Assembly (NCBI GenBank): GCA_938084715.1
Contig: CALKES010000003.1
Span: 62,001-126,000 of the forward strand
Direction: 5' to 3'
DNA from: Candidatus Bipolaricaulota bacterium
GTDB taxonomy: Bacteria > Bipolaricaulota > Bipolaricaulia > Bipolaricaulales > Bipolaricaulaceae
Length of the DNA stretch: 64,000 nt
Of this stretch, positions 25,621 through 34,262 are shown in pieces. Both the position numbers and the translations under genes were made by a program. How positions within the stretch are numbered: position 1 is the stretch's first letter; each line of letters opens with the position of its first letter. The notes beneath the pieces are model-generated. The model made no database searches. It saw only the letters and a list, made by a program, of their open reading frames with translations, and had not been told where the DNA came from.

Positions 25621-25795
25621 CGTTCACCTCCCATCCCCATCGCCCAGATCCCGCCCGGCGAACGCTTTGTACAACCTCGGAGCCGGCGGGATGATCCATT
25701 CCCGGGTGGGTTGTCCGAGAAGGGAGTTGATCGGCCCGAGATCGGCACCGATGTCCGATCAGCGGATAAACTCCCGGTGTGACGAAGGAGGCACG

Positions 25796-27076
25796 TTGCG
25801 GCACGGGTTAGTGGTGATCGCGGTCCTGGGGATTGGAACCCTGGGCGTTGGACGCCCCCCGGCGGAGCTGTTCGACTACCTCGACGCGGCGAAAGGAACA
25901 GCGGTCTGGGAGGTGGTGGGGACGCAGGCGGTTGGAGCGGGGCGGATCACCGAGGTCCGCGTCCGGTCCCAGGTCTGGCGGGGAATCCCGTGGGACCACA
26001 GTCTGTTCCTCTGCGATCCGGGAAAGGTCCTCGCCCAAGACGTGGTCATCCTGTACATCACGGGCGGGCAGAGCTGGGGTGAGGCCCTGCTGGGGCTCAC
26101 GGTGGCCTCGCTTTCCGGCCTGCGGGTGGCCGTGTTGGGGGGCGTCCCGAACCAGCCCCTGTTCGGGCTCCGCGAGGACGCCCTCATCGCCTACACGTTC
26201 CAGCGGTACCTCGAACAAGGCGATCCGGACTGGCCTCTTGTGCTGCCGATGACGCGGAGCGCCCACGGGGCGATGGAGGCCCTGGCGGCCCTCGCCCCCG
26301 AGCTTTGGGGGACGGAGCTCCGCGGGTTCGTCGTCACGGGAGCCTCCAAGCGGGGCTGGACGGCCTACCTCACCGCGGCCACCGCCCCGGAGCGGGTCCT
26401 CGGGATCGCACCGATCGTGTTCGACTTCCTGGACTTCCCGGCCCAGCTGGCGGCGCAGGGCGAGGCCCTGGGGGGCCCTTCCCCGATGCTCCACGACTAC
26501 ACCGAGCGGGGGCTGACGGGGGTGTTCGGGTCCTCGCCGGCCTCGTCGCGGCTGGCGTGGATCGTGGACCCCTACTCCTACCGCTACGCCCTGACCATGC
26601 CCAAGCTTGTGGTCGTGGGCTCGAACGACCCCTACTGGACCGTCGACGCGACGGGCCTCTACTGGCCAGGTCTCCCTGATCCCAAGCTTCTTTTAGTGGT
26701 CCCGAACGCCGGGCATGGGGTCCTCGACCTCCCCCGGGTGGTGGGATCCGTGGCCGCGTTCGCGCGGGCCGTGGCCCAGGGGAATCCCCTCCCGGTTGTG
26801 GATTCCGAGCTCCGGTTCCGGACCGACGGGGCGGTCCTCACGGTCCGCGCGGACCGTGAGGCGGTCGAGGCGTGGCTGTGGGTTTCCGAGAGCCCGACCC
26901 GGGACTTCCGGGGGGCCCGGTGGGCCCCGGGGGAACTCCCCGGCGGTGGGGGAACGTGGGAGGCAAGGCTTGCGCCCCCCTTGGCCGGCTACCGGGCGTT
27001 CTTCGCCGAGCTCGCCTTCGAGGTGGGGGGACTGCGGCTGTACGCTTCGACCCCGACCCGGGTCCTCGGGCCGTAA
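25796..27076 (+). CDS. secreted PqaA-type (PhoPQ-activated pathogenicity-related) alpha/beta hydrolase
   Basis: Exported protein of 426 residues. TTG at 25796 is chosen because AAGGAGG (25785-25791) lies 4 nt upstream and the next residues form a signal peptide (MRHGLVVIAVLGIGTLGVG). The catalytic triad is visible: nucleophile Ser in TGASKRGWTAY, Asp in VVGSNDPYW and His in VVPNAGHGV. WGTELRGFVVTGASKRG is the family hallmark. A C-terminal beta-sandwich domain (about 335-426) follows. The enzymatic substrate of the family is unknown. TAAACT at 25767-25772 is a candidate -10. The next gene starts 11 nt after the stop. Confidence 0.82.
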   Translation: MRHGLVVIAVLGIGTLGVGRPPAELFDYLDAAKGTAVWEVVGTQAVGAGRITEVRVRSQVWRGIPWDHSLFLCDPGKVLAQDVVILYITGGQSWGEALLGLTVASLSGLRVAVLGGVPNQPLFGLREDALIAYTFQRYLEQGDPDWPLVLPMTRSAHGAMEALAALAPELWGTELRGFVVTGASKRGWTAYLTAATAPERVLGIAPIVFDFLDFPAQLAAQGEALGGPSPMLHDYTERGLTGVFGSSPASSRLAWIVDPYSYRYALTMPKLVVVGSNDPYWTVDATGLYWPGLPDPKLLLVVPNAGHGVLDLPRVVGSVAAFARAVAQGNPLPVVDSELRFRTDGAVLTVRADREAVEAWLWVSESPTRDFRGARWAPGELPGGGGTWEARLAPPLAGYRAFFAELAFEVGGLRLYASTPTRVLGP

Positions 27077-27087
27077 GAGGAGGCGGG

Positions 27088-27780
27088 ATGGAACGCGCCT
27101 ACACGCTGGAGCTCGTCCCGGCTGGGAAGGCCCGGATCCGGTGGTCGGCGGGGACGGTGGTGGAGGTCCCCCTCGTCCCCCTCCCGGACCCCCTCTGGGA
27201 CTGGCAGGTCCGAACGCGGATCGGGAACCTGAACTTCTTCCTCACCGGGGGTGGGGAGCACGACTTCGCCGTCCACACGGGGTACATGGCGACCCTCGGC
27301 GCCCCGGACGCTTTCCCCTTGAGCGCCGCGGCGAAGGGGATCGGGCTCCTTCCCGAAGGGGACCTCCGTCCCCTCACCGAGGAGATCGAGGCCCTCGTTG
27401 CGCGGGCCCTCGCCCAGGGGGAGAAGGAGAACCGGGAGGAGCGGCTGCGGTACCTCCTCCGGCTCTACACGGAGGTTCCCCTCGACCGCCGGGTCCTGAC
27501 CACGATCGAGCTCTACGGGAAGGGGACGTGGCGGAACGTCCTCCGGGATCCGCGGTGCACGGTCCTGTTCTCCTCGTACCGGGGGACGAGCTACGCCGTG
27601 GACGGGGTCGTGGAGATCCACCCACCGGGGGATCCGGTGTACCGGTACGTGGTCGCCCTCCACGACCTGTTCCATCCGCCCCGGGGCGGGCGACGGGAGT
27701 TCCCGGCCGTCTACCGGATCTGGGTCGCGGGCGTCTGGGACAAGACCCCGGGCCCCCGGGCCGGGGAGCGGCTGGCCTAG
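27088..27780 (+). CDS. hypothetical cytoplasmic protein
   Basis: Protein of 230 residues with no signal peptide or membrane segment. The second half (TWRNVLRDPRCTVLFSSY, then YAVDGVVEIH and YVVALHDLFHPP) reads like an alternating beta-strand protein and faintly resembles FMN-binding split-barrel proteins, but no diagnostic residues are visible and I do not assign a function. ATG 27088 has AAGAGGAGG upstream and lies 11 nt after the PqaA-like gene, so the two probably form an operon. Confidence 0.65.
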   Translation: MERAYTLELVPAGKARIRWSAGTVVEVPLVPLPDPLWDWQVRTRIGNLNFFLTGGGEHDFAVHTGYMATLGAPDAFPLSAAAKGIGLLPEGDLRPLTEEIEALVARALAQGEKENREERLRYLLRLYTEVPLDRRVLTTIELYGKGTWRNVLRDPRCTVLFSSYRGTSYAVDGVVEIHPPGDPVYRYVVALHDLFHPPRGGRREFPAVYRIWVAGVWDKTPGPRAGERLA

Positions 27781-27804
27781 CCATACTCCGGCAAAGGAGG
27801 GACC

Positions 27805-29077
27805 ATGCGGCAACGGTCCCAGCTTTCCTCCTTGCCCTCGGGGTCGCTGGAGTTGTGGCTCCGGTCCTCGTCCCCACCCCCTGGCGGTACGGGGCGGTCT
27901 ACTGGGCGGGTGCGGTTCCCGAGTACCCGGAGGCGCGCATGAACCCGGCCACGAACGCTTTGGAGAGCGTGTGCCGACTCTGGGGGCTCGGCGTGCCCAA
28001 GCCGCCCGGAGACTGGCGGACGCCCCAGGTCGTGGGGGAGGGAAGCGCCGCAAAGGCCCGGGAGCTCCTCGGGCCCGACTTCCCCGAGGCGGGGGTGGTC
28101 GTCCCGGGGGAGGTGGCGACCAAGCCCCTTGCCCTCGTTCTCGTTCCGGGGGTCGCAGACCTCCAGGCCGGGTTCTGCGCGTTTGGCTTTTCGGCCCTCT
28201 TCACCCCGGATCCCTCGAAGACCATTTCCATGGCCCGAGTTGACCACCCCCTCCCGGTGGCGGTGCGGGAGATCTCTGGGCCCGTGATCGTCGTTCCGTC
28301 CTCTTCGGAGCGCTTCCAGTGGTCGTTCGTCCACGAGGTGGCCCACTGGCTCACCTACGTCTGGGCGGAGCAGAACGGCCTGGGGTTTCGCTCCTTGATG
28401 CATCCGGCCGCCGCGGCGTTGGCCACCCGGGGAGGCCTCACCGACGTTCCCGAGCCCCTCAACTACGAGGTGGGGACAAGCCTCGTCCACTTCTTGGTTT
28501 GCAAGAGCTACGCCTAGGACTGGCCAGGGCACTTGGCCCGGTGGGAGGGGGAGTGGAAGGAGTGGCTCCGCGGGGAGGTCCAGCCGCAGCTTTTCCTCTA
28601 CATCCGGGTGCTTATCGATGGCGTGGACCTTGCCGTCTCGTTCGTGGCGCCCCTGTTCCCAGGGCTTGATGGCCTCTTCCAGGTTTTTTCCACCGAGGAC
28701 GACGTGGACCGGTTCTGGGAGCTTCTCTCCGGGCCGCCGCCCAGTCCCACCGCCGAGGCCGTGGCCCAGCTCCGGGCGAGGGAGTGCGCCTTCCGCCTCG
28801 CGGCCCAGAGCGAGAAGGCCCCCCGGAGGCCCGGGCCCGGCTGGAGGCGCTTCTTTCGGCTCTCGCCCGGCACGGGGAGGTCGGGGACTGGGAGGCCTCC
28901 GCCAACCTCGAGGCGGTGCTCGTCCTGCTGGGGCGCGACCCGTTTCGCCCTAACGGGCCTGGGTTCTCCGTTGGGTCGCCCGATGGGAGGCACCCGGGGC
29001 GAGCTCAGGACCCGGGGGGTTCCCGGGCCCAGCCCGGGAGGCCGGACGCGGGCCTTGGAAGCCAGCCCCTCGAATAG
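27805..29077 (+). pseudogene. broken secreted zinc-metallopeptidase-like protein
   Basis: AAAGGAGG and ATG 27805 mark the start, but the signal peptide (ATVPAFLLALGVAGVVAPV) is one frame away, so a base is lost in the first codons. The main frame carries HEVAHWLTYVWAEQ, an HExxH zinc-protease motif, near 28330. It stops at TAG 28515-28517, although convincing protein continues in the same frame (WEGEWKEWLRGEVQPQL to RFWELLSG) to about 28830, and then shifts into a third frame (ARLEALLSALARHGEVGD) to 29077. Two frameshifts plus a nonsense codon make this a pseudogene unless the stop is read through. It overlaps the EamA gene end. Confidence 0.7.
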
Positions 29078-30113
29078 CCGAGCGGTGGGCGTGCCGATGG
29101 TGGGGATCGGGTCGATGGGGATGGCGGTGGGTTAGGGGCAGGTGTTCGTGGGGGTGGGCGTGGACGGGCTCGGGGTTGTCCTCGCCCGGATGCTCATGGG
29201 CGTGGTGGCCATCGTCGTGCCGGTGACGGTGGGTGTGGGAGAGGCGCTCGTGGGTGTGTTCGTGGGTGTGGCTCTCGCTTCCCAGCACCGCCACGGCGGC
29301 GACCATGAGCGTCAAGGCGGCGTAGAACGGGGCCGAGGGGGCCTCGCGAAAGATGAGGAGCGACGAGGCGGTGCCGACCAGGGGGGCCGTGGCAAACACC
29401 GCGCTGGTACGGGCGGCGCCGACGGCGCGCAGCGAGCGGACGAACAGGACAATGCTCAGCCCATAGCTCACCGCGCCGAGCCCCAAGGTCAACGCCGCCG
29501 CTCCCCACCCCGGTAGCGGCCGCCCCAACGCTAGGCCGAGGAGGACCGAGATCGCTCCCGCCGCCGTCCCTTTGTAGAACACGATCCGTCGGGGGTCCTT
29601 GAGCGAGATTCGGCCCGTGACGTTGTTGTCCAGTCCCCAGGCCACGCACGCGGCCAGGATGAGGACACCGCCGACGGAGATGCCCCACCCCTGGGCCGTA
29701 TCGAGGGTGAGGAGGGCCCCACCCACGGTCACGAGGGCAATCGCCAGCCAGGTTCGCCGACCCACGTCTTCGCGGAACAAAGCCGCCGCCACGAGCCCCG
29801 TGGCCACGACCTCGAAGTTCAAGAGGAGCGAAGCGGTCGCAGCGGGCGTCTGCCGTAGCCCAAACAGGAGCAGGATCGGTCCTGCAACCCCTCCCGCGAG
29901 GATCGCTGCCCCCAGCCAGGGGATGTCCGCGGGCTCAAGCCGCGCCTCGCCCTCCCTCCTGGCCATGGAGGGGAGCAGGGCGAGCCCCTGGCTTACTCCG
30001 GCCCCGAGGTAGAGAAGGCCGGCGAGCACAATCGGGTCCACCCCGCCGAGGAGGAGCTTGGAGAGTGGCGTGCTCAGCCCAAACAGGAACGCGGCGGCAA
30101 TGGCGTACAGCAT
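28950..30113 (-). CDS. EamA/DMT-family transporter with long His-rich cytoplasmic tail
   Basis: Integral membrane protein of 387 residues. Residues 1-278 form ten helices in two EamA repeats (FLFGLSTPLSKLLL at the start; RTSAVFATAPLVGTASSLLIF in the second repeat). Residues 282-343 are extraordinarily His-rich (SHTHEHTHERLSHTHRHRH and similar runs), which suggests metal binding or metal transport. After residue 343 a Pro/Arg/Ala-rich tail of about 44 residues runs antisense through the end of the neighbouring pseudogene; I suspect stop-codon loss, since such tails usually end with the His run. ATG 30113 is the first codon of the conserved start. No ribosome-binding site is evident. Confidence 0.82.
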   Translation of the reverse strand: MLYAIAAAFLFGLSTPLSKLLLGGVDPIVLAGLLYLGAGVSQGLALLPSMARREGEARLEPADIPWLGAAILAGGVAGPILLLFGLRQTPAATASLLLNFEVVATGLVAAALFREDVGRRTWLAIALVTVGGALLTLDTAQGWGISVGGVLILAACVAWGLDNNVTGRISLKDPRRIVFYKGTAAGAISVLLGLALGRPLPGWGAAALTLGLGAVSYGLSIVLFVRSLRAVGAARTSAVFATAPLVGTASSLLIFREAPSAPFYAALTLMVAAVAVLGSESHTHEHTHERLSHTHRHRHDDGHHAHEHPGEDNPEPVHAHPHEHLPLTHRHPHRPDPHHRHAHRSAIRGAGFQGPRPASRAGPGNPPGPELAPGASHRATQRRTQAR

Positions 30114-30328
30114 CGTTCCGGGGTCACCCCGGCCGGGCGGCGGCCCCCGGAGTTGTAGCCGAAGGGGAAGAGGCGGTCGAGGAGGGCGCGGGGGGAAGGT
30201 CGGGGGCTCAGCGGGTGCGCCTTGAGCTCCTTCACAACCTCCCGCCGGGCCCCGACGAGGCGCGCCGGTCCCCAGGCCCCTTGGACGACGAGGGAGCCAC
30301 CTGGGACCAGGAGGGAAGCTGGACGGGT

Positions 30329-31102
30329 CTAGCCCTGGCAGCGGGGGCAGAAGAAGGTGCCCCGCCCCCCGAGGACGGTCCGCTCAATCGACGTCCCGCA
30401 CCGCCGGCAGGGCTCCCCCTCCCGGCCGTAGACAAAGAGCTCGCAGGCGAACGCCCCGAGCTCCCCCCGCGGCCCCCGGTACCCGCCGTCGGACAGGGTG
30501 GTCCCCGCGCAGAGGATTGCCTCCTCCAGAACCTCCGGAATGGCCCGCTTGAGCCGCCGGACTTCGCTCCGGGTGAGGGAGCTCGCTCTCCGGTCCGGGG
30601 CGATCCCGGACCGGAAGAGGATCTCCGCAGCGTAGATGTTCCCGATCCCGGCGATCTTCCGCTGGTCGAGAAGCCAGAGCTTCACCGGGGTACGGCTCTT
30701 TTGGAGCTCCCCCGGAAGCCAGGCGAGGTTCCCCAAGGGCTCGGGCCCGAGGTCGGCGCGGAACTCCTTCACCACCTCGGCGGTCCCGAGCCGCCGGGGG
30801 TCTACGAAGTAGACCCCGCCGTCGGGGAAACGGAGGACCAGTCGAACTCGGCCTGCGGGCTTGCGCTCGGCCCACAGGAGCTGGCCGCTCATCCGGAGGT
30901 GGAGGACGAGGGTCCGGTCCCGGAACCTGAACAGGACGTACTTCCCCCGCCGGAAGAGGGCCTCGACCCGGGAGGGAAGCGGGAGCGCCCCCTCCAGTCC
31001 CCGGAGCTTGGGGTCGTGGACCTCGACGGTCTGGAGGAGGTGCCCCTCCACGTGGGGGCGGAGACCCCGGACGATCGTCTCCACCTCGGGGAGCTCCGGC
31101 AC
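30329..31102 (-). CDS. mutM: formamidopyrimidine-DNA glycosylase
   Basis: Bifunctional base-excision enzyme that removes 8-oxoguanine and nicks the strand. The 257-residue protein starts PELPEVETI with catalytic Pro2 (after Met removal) and Glu3; the conserved Lys in RRGKYVLF and the helix-two-turn-helix KIAGIGNIYAAEILF are present. The C-terminal zinc finger has two Cys pairs (CRRC and CPRC). GTG 31102 follows the upstream amidohydrolase stop by 3 nt, so the pair forms an operon. All key residues are intact. Confidence 0.94.
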   Translation of the reverse strand: MPELPEVETIVRGLRPHVEGHLLQTVEVHDPKLRGLEGALPLPSRVEALFRRGKYVLFRFRDRTLVLHLRMSGQLLWAERKPAGRVRLVLRFPDGGVYFVDPRRLGTAEVVKEFRADLGPEPLGNLAWLPGELQKSRTPVKLWLLDQRKIAGIGNIYAAEILFRSGIAPDRRASSLTRSEVRRLKRAIPEVLEEAILCAGTTLSDGGYRGPRGELGAFACELFVYGREGEPCRRCGTSIERTVLGGRGTFFCPRCQG

Positions 31103-31105
31103 GGC

Positions 31106-32608
31106 CTACGCGGCGCCCTCCCGGTTGTAGATCCGCTCGCCCCCGAGGATGGTGAGGTCGACCCTGAACTCGCCCCACGGGGTCCGGGCGGGGTTGCCGG
31201 AGAGGACGACGAGGTCGGCCCTGCGGCCCCGGGCAAGGGCCCCGAGCTCCCGCTCCGCCCCGGCCGCGTAGGCCGCCCCCTCGGTGTAGGCCCGGACCGC
31301 CTCGGCCCACGAGAGCCGCTGGACGGGATGGGGGGCGTCGAGGGCGAGGCCGATCCCGTAGAGGGGGCCGATCGGCATCCCGTCCGAGCCGAAGGCGAGG
31401 GGTATCCCCCGGGCGAGGACTTCCCGATGGGGGTCGATCCGGCCGTCCCGCTCGGGCCCCAGCCGCTCCTCGTACATCCCCCCTCGCCCCGACCACTGGA
31501 GGAAGTTCGGCTGCATCGAGGCCACGAGGCCCAAGGCGGCCACCCGGTCGAGCTGGGAGGGGGTTGCGAGCTCGAGGTGCTCGATCCGGTGCCGAGCGTG
31601 GGGGCTCACCCGGGCGAGCTCGGCCGCGGCGAGGACTTCCTCGATCGCCCGGTCGCCGATCGCGTGGACGGCGAGCTGAAGCCCCGCCTCCTCGGCCTCC
31701 CCCCACCGCCGGGCGAGGGCCTCCCGGTCGATGAGGAGCTGGCCTGTACCTGACCCGTCCTGGTAGGGGGAGGAGAGGGCCGCGGTCCGCGCCCCGATCG
31801 AGCCGTCGGCGAAGACCTTAACCCCCTGGATCGAAAGAAGCGGGGATCCGAACCCCCTCTCGATCCCGAGGGCCCGCAGGGCGGGGAGGTGCTCGATGGG
31901 GAGGTAGAGGAAGGTCCGGGTCCGGAGGGCCCCCCGGCGGAGGGCGGCCTGGTAGAGGGGGAGGTGGTCGGAGCCGGCGATGTCCGCCACCGCGGTGATC
32001 CCCAGGGACGCGGCGTGGCGGGAGGCCGCGGCGAGGGCCGCAAGGAGCGTCTCCCGGTCCGGCCGGGCCGCCCGGACGAGCTCCCACGCCGCCTCCTCCC
32101 GGAGGTGCCCGAGGTCCCGGTCCACAAGCTCCCCCTCGGGCCGGGTGCAGCGGGCCAGGGCGAGGGTGTTGGCCACGAGCAGGTGTCCGTCCACCCGCAT
32201 TGCGTAGCAGGGCTGCTTGGGGACGGCCCGGTCGAGGTCGGCTCGCTCCAGGTACCGCCGCTCCGGCCAGCGGGACTCGTCCCACGCCCGGCCGACGACC
32301 CACTCTCCGGGGCGGGACCGGGCCCCTTCGGCGAGCATCTCCAGGGCCTGGGAGAGGGACCGGGTCCCGCTCAGGTCGATGTAGAACGTCCTCTCCAGGC
32401 CCACCCGGAGGAAGTGGACGTGGGCGTCGAAGAACCCGGGAAGCACCATCCGGCCACGCAGGGGGACGACGGCCGTCTCCGGGCCCCGGAGGGGGAGGAC
32501 CTCGGCGGCCGGGCCCACGGCCGCGATCTTTCCGCAGCGAACGGCGAGGGCGTCCGCGCCCTCGGCCCCGAAGATCGGCCCCCCGTGGAGGATCAGGTCC
32601 GCGGCCAT
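31106..32608 (-). CDS. amidohydrolase family protein (YtcJ-like)
   Basis: Metal-dependent hydrolase of 500 residues from the YtcJ-like amidohydrolase_3 group. Metal-binding HVH is in PGFFDAHVHFLRVG; later motifs are QGVKVFADGSIGARTA, LAVHAIGDRAIEEVL, RIEHLELA and the C-terminal metal Asp in LAFGSDGMP. The substrate is unknown; family members hydrolyse amides and related bonds. ATG 32608 is preferred over 32617 because CATAAT (32621-32616) lies 7 nt before it and overlaps the upstream ATG. Coupled to mutM downstream. Confidence 0.87.
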   Translation of the reverse strand: MAADLILHGGPIFGAEGADALAVRCGKIAAVGPAAEVLPLRGPETAVVPLRGRMVLPGFFDAHVHFLRVGLERTFYIDLSGTRSLSQALEMLAEGARSRPGEWVVGRAWDESRWPERRYLERADLDRAVPKQPCYAMRVDGHLLVANTLALARCTRPEGELVDRDLGHLREEAAWELVRAARPDRETLLAALAAASRHAASLGITAVADIAGSDHLPLYQAALRRGALRTRTFLYLPIEHLPALRALGIERGFGSPLLSIQGVKVFADGSIGARTAALSSPYQDGSGTGQLLIDREALARRWGEAEEAGLQLAVHAIGDRAIEEVLAAAELARVSPHARHRIEHLELATPSQLDRVAALGLVASMQPNFLQWSGRGGMYEERLGPERDGRIDPHREVLARGIPLAFGSDGMPIGPLYGIGLALDAPHPVQRLSWAEAVRAYTEGAAYAAGAERELGALARGRRADLVVLSGNPARTPWGEFRVDLTILGGERIYNREGAA

Positions 32609-32615
32609 CGCCGGC

Positions 32616-32621
32616 ATTATG
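32616..32621 (-). promoter_or_regulatory. -10-like CATAAT of the amidohydrolase-mutM unit
   Basis: Minus-strand hexamer 7 nt before ATG 32608 with no Shine-Dalgarno between, predicting a leaderless transcript. Confidence 0.45.
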
Positions 32622-32672
32622 CCCAACGGCCGGGGAGGGGGCGCGCGGGCTTCCCCCGCCCCCCGGACGCGG

Positions 32673-32678
32673 TAGGAT
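32673..32678 (+). promoter_or_regulatory. -10 element TAGGAT of sua5
   Basis: The hexamer ends 8 nt before ATG 32687 and the gap (CGAGGGCG) has no Shine-Dalgarno, predicting a leaderless transcript. Confidence 0.5.
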
Positions 32679-32686
32679 CGAGGGCG

Positions 32687-33694
32687 ATGGAGACGCGGGT
32701 CCTGCCCCCGGATGACGAGGGGATCGCGGCGGCGGCGGAGGTGGTCCGCCGGCGGGGGACGGTGGCGTTCCCCACCGAGACCGTCTACGGCCTCGGGGCG
32801 GACGCCCTCTCGGCCCGGGCCGTGGCCAAGGTGTTCGCGGCCAAAGAACGGCCCCGGTTCGACCCGGTCATCGTTCACGTCGCGGACCCCTCCGACGTCG
32901 AGCTCCTCTGGACCGAGGTTCCCCTCCTCGCCCAGAGCCTCATGGACCGGTTCTGGCCCGGGCCCCTGACCCTCGTCCTCCCCCGGAGGCGGCGGGTTCC
33001 CCCGATCGTGACGGCCGGGCTTCCGACCGTGGCGGTGCGGATGCCCGCCCACCCCGTGGCCCTGGCCCTCCTCCGCGCGGCCGGCCGGCCGATCGCCGCC
33101 CCGAGCGCCAACCGGTTCGGCCGCCTCTCCCCCACCCACCACGAGGACGTCCTGGAGCAGCTCGGGGGCCGGGTCGATGCCGTGATCGCCGGGGGCCCCA
33201 CCCCGGTCGGGATCGAGTCGACGGTGGTGTCCCTCGTGGAGGAGCCCCCCACGGTTCTCCGCCCGGGGGGAACCCCCGTCGAGGCCCTGCGGGAGGTGGT
33301 CCCCGACCTCCGGCTTGCCCCCCCGTCCGGCCCCTCGGCCTCCCCCGGAACCCTCCCCCGCCACTACGTCCCGGCGACGCCCCTCTACCTCCTCGAAGGG
33401 GGGCCCGTCGAGGGGGGAAGGACCCTGGACCGGATCCAGTGCGGGATCCTGGCGTTCCGGGAGCCGTGGGCGGGGTTCGGCCGGGCCGAGGTCCTCTCCC
33501 CCAAGGGGGACCTCGTGGAGGCCGCCTCCCACTTCTTCGCCGCCCTCCACCGCCTGGAGGGGGCGAACCTCGCGGCGATCGTGGCGGAGCCCGTCCCGGA
33601 GGAGGGCCTGGGAATTGCGATCATGGACCGGCTCCGCCGGGCGGCCGCCGGACGGGCGTCCGTCCTAGGAGACCGCGTCGTGTGGACCCGCTAG
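32687..33694 (+). CDS. threonylcarbamoyl-AMP synthase, Sua5 type
   Basis: Makes threonylcarbamoyl-AMP from threonine, bicarbonate and ATP for t6A37 modification of ANN-decoding tRNAs. The YrdC catalytic domain occupies about residues 8-205 (TVAFPTETVYGLGADAL, KxR in FAAKERPRFDP, APSANRFGRLSPT). The linker SASPGTLPRHYVP (near 225) and the C-terminal Sua5 domain make this the longer Sua5 form (335 residues). No tsaB, tsaD or tsaE is nearby. The gene is followed by the PfpI-like gene 14 nt downstream. Confidence 0.92.
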   Translation: METRVLPPDDEGIAAAAEVVRRRGTVAFPTETVYGLGADALSARAVAKVFAAKERPRFDPVIVHVADPSDVELLWTEVPLLAQSLMDRFWPGPLTLVLPRRRRVPPIVTAGLPTVAVRMPAHPVALALLRAAGRPIAAPSANRFGRLSPTHHEDVLEQLGGRVDAVIAGGPTPVGIESTVVSLVEEPPTVLRPGGTPVEALREVVPDLRLAPPSGPSASPGTLPRHYVPATPLYLLEGGPVEGGRTLDRIQCGILAFREPWAGFGRAEVLSPKGDLVEAASHFFAALHRLEGANLAAIVAEPVPEEGLGIAIMDRLRRAAAGRASVLGDRVVWTR

Positions 33695-33708
33695 GAAAGG
33701 AGGAACGG

Positions 33709-34224
33709 ATGAAGCTCACGGGAAAGCGCGTGGCGATCCTGGTCGCCGACCTCTACCAGGAGCTCGAGTTCTGGTACCCCTACCTCCGGCTCCAGGAGGA
33801 GGGGGCGGAGGTCGTGGCGGTGGGGCCGGAGAAGCGGGAGTACAGGAGCCGGCTGGGGTACCCGGCCCAGGCGGACCGGGGCGCCTCCGAGGTCCACGCC
33901 TCGGGCTTTGACGCGGTGGTCATCCCCGGGGGCTACGCCCCGGACTACCTCCGGCGGAGCCCGGCCCTCGTCGCCTTTGTCCGGGAGATGGCCCAGGCGG
34001 GGAAGCCTGTGGCCGCGATCTGCCACGGGGGGTGGATGCTCTGCTCGGCCCGGGTGGTGAAGGGTAGGAAGGTGACGAGCGTCGCGGCGATCCGGGACGA
34101 CCTGGAAAACGCTGGGGCAACCTGGGTGGATCAAGAGGTGGTCGTAGACGGGAACCTCATCACCGCCCGGGTCCCGGGTGATCTCCCCGCGTTTCTCCGG
34201 GCCCTCATCAGCGCCCTGGCCTAG
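33709..34224 (+). CDS. DJ-1/PfpI family protein
   Basis: Protein of 171 residues, usual length for the PfpI/YhbO subfamily of the class I glutamine amidotransferase-like fold. The nucleophile elbow is AAICHGGW with C105; the partner Glu lies in YQELEFWYP (residues 16-24). Members act as cysteine peptidases, deglycases or glyoxalases; the exact role is not predictable. ATG 33709 has AAAGGAGG 5 nt upstream. It lies 14 nt after sua5, so co-transcription is likely. It is convergent with the serine protease gene. Confidence 0.85.
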   Translation: MKLTGKRVAILVADLYQELEFWYPYLRLQEEGAEVVAVGPEKREYRSRLGYPAQADRGASEVHASGFDAVVIPGGYAPDYLRRSPALVAFVREMAQAGKPVAAICHGGWMLCSARVVKGRKVTSVAAIRDDLENAGATWVDQEVVVDGNLITARVPGDLPAFLRALISALA

Positions 34225-34262
34225 CGGGGAGGGGTCCCAGGACCGGGCTCGGCCCTTTGGGC

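Noticed and set aside
30110-30328. Minus-strand protein-like stretch after the mutM stop (including LVVQGAWGPARLVGARRE)
   Set aside because: It reads plausibly for about 60 codons in frame with mutM beyond its TAG but has no start, no ribosome-binding site and no recognisable domain. It may be an old gene remnant; too weak to list.
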